Shown piece after piece: positions 5,324 through 6,985 of a stretch of 6,985 bases of DNA. The translations under genes and the position numbers were made by a program. The stretch comes from an uncultured Collinsella sp. Lineage in GTDB: Bacteria; Actinomycetota; Coriobacteriia; Coriobacteriales; Coriobacteriaceae. Location: positions 1 through 6,985 of the forward strand of contig UQQL01000082.1 in assembly GCA_900543275.1 (NCBI GenBank), given 5' to 3'. The notes beneath the pieces are model-generated. The model was not told where the DNA came from. It was given only the letters and a program-made list of their open reading frames with translations, and did not search any database. Each line of letters opens with the position of its first letter. The first letter of the stretch is position 1.

Positions 5324-6640
5324 ATGGGGGAATTCGTGCCGCGGCCCAAAACGCTCGGAGGGGACATTCCATGCTTAGACAGTCCTGAGCTCGCACGAAA
5401 GCGCCAGAAGGCACTTTCGGCTCGTGCGGAACTGCGCGCGGAACGCCTCCTCCGAGCGGAGCCGAACCTCGAAACTACGGTCGAAACGCAGGCTGACGGA
5501 GCGCCGCTTTTCCACATAAGCGACCTGTCGGCGGGCTACGACAAGAAGGTCGTAGTCGAAGGCGTCGATCTGGAGGTTCGCGCGGGCGACGTCGTGGCGC
5601 TCATCGGGCCGAACGGCTCGGGCAAGTCGACCATCTTGAAAACCATCACACGCCATCTGGCACCGCTTGCCGGCGCGGTCGAGCTCGACGGGCGGGAGAT
5701 TTCCCGATGGAAGACGGCGGAGTTTGCAAGGAACCTTGCCGTTATGCTGACAGATCGCCCCCGGACCGAGCTCCTCACCTGCCGCGATGTCGTAGAGGCA
5801 GGAAGGCACCCCTACACCGGGCGAATGGGCACACTCTCGCCCGACGACCATAGTCGGGTCGACGAGGCCATGAAAACCGCACATGTGGAAGAGCTCGCCG
5901 AGCGCGACTTTATGCAGATAAGCGACGGGCAACGCCAGCGCGTCATGCTCGCACGCGCCATCGCGCAGGATCCGCGTGTGCTCGTGCTCGACGAGCCCAC
6001 GTCGTATCTCGATATCCGCTACCAGATCGACCTGCTGCGAATACTTCGCCACCTTGCGAAATCGCGGAATGTGGCTGTCATCATGTCCATCCACGAACTC
6101 GAGCTCGCGCAGAAAAGCGCCGACAAGGTGATTTGCGTGAAGGACGGCCGGGTCTTCCGCGCCGGCGCACCCGAGGACATATTCACGCGCGAGACGATTG
6201 GCGAGCTCTACGGCCTTCAACATGGCACCTTCAACGAGCGCTTCGGCAGCGTGGAAATTGGACGCCCGCACGGCGATGCGCACACGTTCGTCATCGCCGG
6301 CGCAGGTACGGGGTCGGCTGTGTTTCGCCAGCTCATCCGGCAGGGCAAGGCGTTCTACACGGGCGTTCTGCACGAAGGGGACATCGACTGCGAGCTAGCG
6401 CGCGACCTGGCGGCGGAATGCGTGGCCGAGCGCGCCTTCGAGCCGATCGGGGATAAAACCATAGCCCGCGCCAAAGAGCTCCTCGTCCACTGCGCGCGCC
6501 TTATCGTGTGCCCCGCCGCCTTCGGCACCATTAACGCCCGCAACGCAGAGCTCGTCGAGTTCGCACGCTCGCACGGTATCGAGGTCATGCGAGCGTGCAA
6601 AGGCGCATCGGAGGATTCCCAATTGGGGTGGAAAGGATAA
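5324..6640 (+). CDS. ABC transporter ATPase (BtuD/FecE type) with C-terminal Rossmann-like extension
   Basis: A 438-residue protein against about 250-270 for the usual family member. Residues 1-60 are a charged, Arg/Glu/Ala-rich extension. The ATPase core spans about 62-300: Walker A GPNGSGKST (95-103), signature ISDGQRQRV (199-207, variant of LSGGQ), Walker B VLVLDEPTSYLD (219-230) and H-loop His257 (SIHELELA). The Q-loop position reads AVMLTDRPRTELL (139-151), with no glutamine at the expected site. Residues about 318-425 form a separate alpha/beta domain with a glycine-rich VIAGAGTGS turn (323-331), GVLHEGDIDCELARDLA (347-363) and AFEPIGDKTIARAKELL (371-387). I recall such a tail in some archaeal and anaerobe importer ATPases but know no function for it. 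ATG 5324 abuts the permease stop and GGTGAGG lies a few bases upstream, so the two are translationally coupled. It should energise import through the preceding permease. Confidence 0.88.
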   Translation: MGEFVPRPKTLGGDIPCLDSPELARKRQKALSARAELRAERLLRAEPNLETTVETQADGAPLFHISDLSAGYDKKVVVEGVDLEVRAGDVVALIGPNGSGKSTILKTITRHLAPLAGAVELDGREISRWKTAEFARNLAVMLTDRPRTELLTCRDVVEAGRHPYTGRMGTLSPDDHSRVDEAMKTAHVEELAERDFMQISDGQRQRVMLARAIAQDPRVLVLDEPTSYLDIRYQIDLLRILRHLAKSRNVAVIMSIHELELAQKSADKVICVKDGRVFRAGAPEDIFTRETIGELYGLQHGTFNERFGSVEIGRPHGDAHTFVIAGAGTGSAVFRQLIRQGKAFYTGVLHEGDIDCELARDLAAECVAERAFEPIGDKTIARAKELLVHCARLIVCPAAFGTINARNAELVEFARSHGIEVMRACKGASEDSQLGWKG

Positions 6641-6657
6641 ACTGGACTTTCTTTTAA

Positions 6658-6905
6658 GGATCCTCAGGCTACAGCTCCTACGCCGGCGAGGTCTACAAGG
6701 CGCCGGAGAACCTCGTAAACAGGAATTTCCACGCCGACGAGCCCAACCTGCTGTGGCTCACCGACATCACCGAGTTCAGGCTCCCGGGCGGCGAGAAGGT
6801 CTACCTGAGCCCGGTCATCGACTGCTTCGGCGGGATGCTCGTCGCCTGGTCGATCGGGCTGCACCCCGACAAGCGCCTCGCGAACTCGAGCCTGCGCCTA
6901 ATCCA
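6658..6905 (+). mobile_element. IS3-family (IS150-like) transposase fragment
   Basis: An open frame with no start codon gives a stretch typical of IS3 OrfB just before and inside the integrase core: SYAGEVYKAPENLVNRNF, then LLWLTDITEFRLPGG, then KVYLSPVIDCFGGMLVAWSI and HPDKRLANSSL. The aspartate of TDIT (codon at 6763) is the first catalytic acid of the DDE triad. The second aspartate (usually SDxGxQ) and the glutamate are missing because the homology stops near 6905. A stop at 6655-6657 closes the frame on the left and no terminal inverted repeat is seen. It is a remnant, or the start of an IS copy onto which the assembly broke. Confidence 0.82.
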
Positions 6906-6936
6906 AGCGAGATTCCAGACTCGACAGGCCATTGAG
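6906..6936. other. Short unassigned segment between IS fragment and adapter
   Basis: About 31 bases that no longer resemble IS3 transposase and precede the adapter directly. Nothing recognisable is seen. It may be unrelated DNA joined during library preparation or assembly, or low-quality read end. Confidence 0.4.
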
Positions 6937-6985
6937 CTGTCTCTTATACACATCTGACGCTGCCGACGACGGAGAGAGTGTAGAT
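6937..6985. other. Untrimmed Illumina Nextera adapter (artefact)
   Basis: CTGTCTCTTATACACATCT (6937-6955) is the Tn5 mosaic end used by Nextera libraries. GACGCTGCCGACGA (6956-6969) completes the reverse complement of the Read 1 adapter, CGGAGAGA (6970-6977) is the reverse complement of the standard i5 index TCTCTCCG, and GTGTAGAT (6978-6985) begins the reverse complement of the P5 primer. The order and lengths match the library construct exactly, so these bases are not from the organism. Confidence 0.98.

Noticed and set aside
5357..5388. Strong ribosome-site-like GGAGGGG before ATG 5371 inside the ATPase gene
   Set aside because: It opens only a five-codon out-of-frame peptide ending at TGA 5386-5388. 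It could hint at a frameshift, but the main frame is intact from 5324 through the ABC core.
5375..6373. Minus-strand open frame of 332 codons opposite the ATPase
   Set aside because: The plus strand holds all ABC ATPase motifs; the reverse product has no family features.
6631..6655. Possible terminator after the ATPase gene (GAAAG/CTTTC, then TTTT)
   Set aside because: Only five weak base pairs, partly inside the coding end, and next to a doubtful sequence join.
6664..6864. Minus-strand open frame opposite the transposase fragment
   Set aside because: Reverse-strand shadow; the plus frame matches the IS3 integrase core.
1..6985. CRISPR arrays, tRNA, rRNA, integrase attachment sites or replication origins
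   Set aside because: No regularly spaced repeats, cloverleaf patterns, rRNA-like segments or iteron clusters were seen on either strand.

Overview
The window is GC-rich DNA with dense, tightly packed genes. Lipoprotein and Tat signals, the style of the regulatory leader and a Coriobacteriia-like IS3 transposase fragment suggest a gut actinobacterium of the Eggerthella/Gordonibacter kind. That taxonomic call is inference from protein style; no taxonomic marker gene is present. The right end carries an untrimmed Illumina Nextera adapter, so this is the raw end of an assembled contig or read.

Layout. (1) Positions 1-586, minus strand: the N-terminal 195 codons of cobalt-precorrin-4 methyltransferase (cbiF), running off the left edge. 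(2) Positions 587-1097: a divergent control region. It holds a consensus-quality sigma70 promoter (718-746), a perfect 15-bp palindrome over the -10 box (737-751), a cobalamin-riboswitch-like aptamer (core about 813-917), and a terminator hairpin with a U-rich tail (1002-1040) that can be blocked by an alternative antiterminator helix. (3) Positions 1098-6640, plus strand: a five-gene unit. It encodes a Tat-exported, lipid-anchored CbiK-type cobaltochelatase, a small lipoprotein with a NEAT-like domain, a 523-residue substrate-binding lipoprotein carrying the same type of domain fused to a BtuF/FhuD-like module, a BtuC/FecD-type permease, and an ABC ATPase with an unusual C-terminal Rossmann-like extension. 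(4) Positions 6658 to about 6905: a piece of an IS3-family transposase without start, end or inverted repeats. (5) Positions 6937-6985: adapter.

How the parts may work together. CbiK normally inserts cobalt into sirohydrochlorin in the cytoplasm. Here it carries a twin-arginine motif and a lipobox, so it should sit on the outer face of the membrane. It is followed by two surface lipoproteins with NEAT-like domains (a fold known for haem capture in Gram-positives) and a complete BtuFCD-like importer, all downstream of a vitamin B12 riboswitch. The working hypothesis is a B12-repressed surface system that captures a tetrapyrrole, possibly metallates it with cobalt outside the cell, and imports it for corrinoid synthesis by the Cbi pathway, of which divergent cbiF is a member. 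The genes and signals are read from sequence; the combined pathway is inference. A cobalt-scavenging or haem-related role remains possible.
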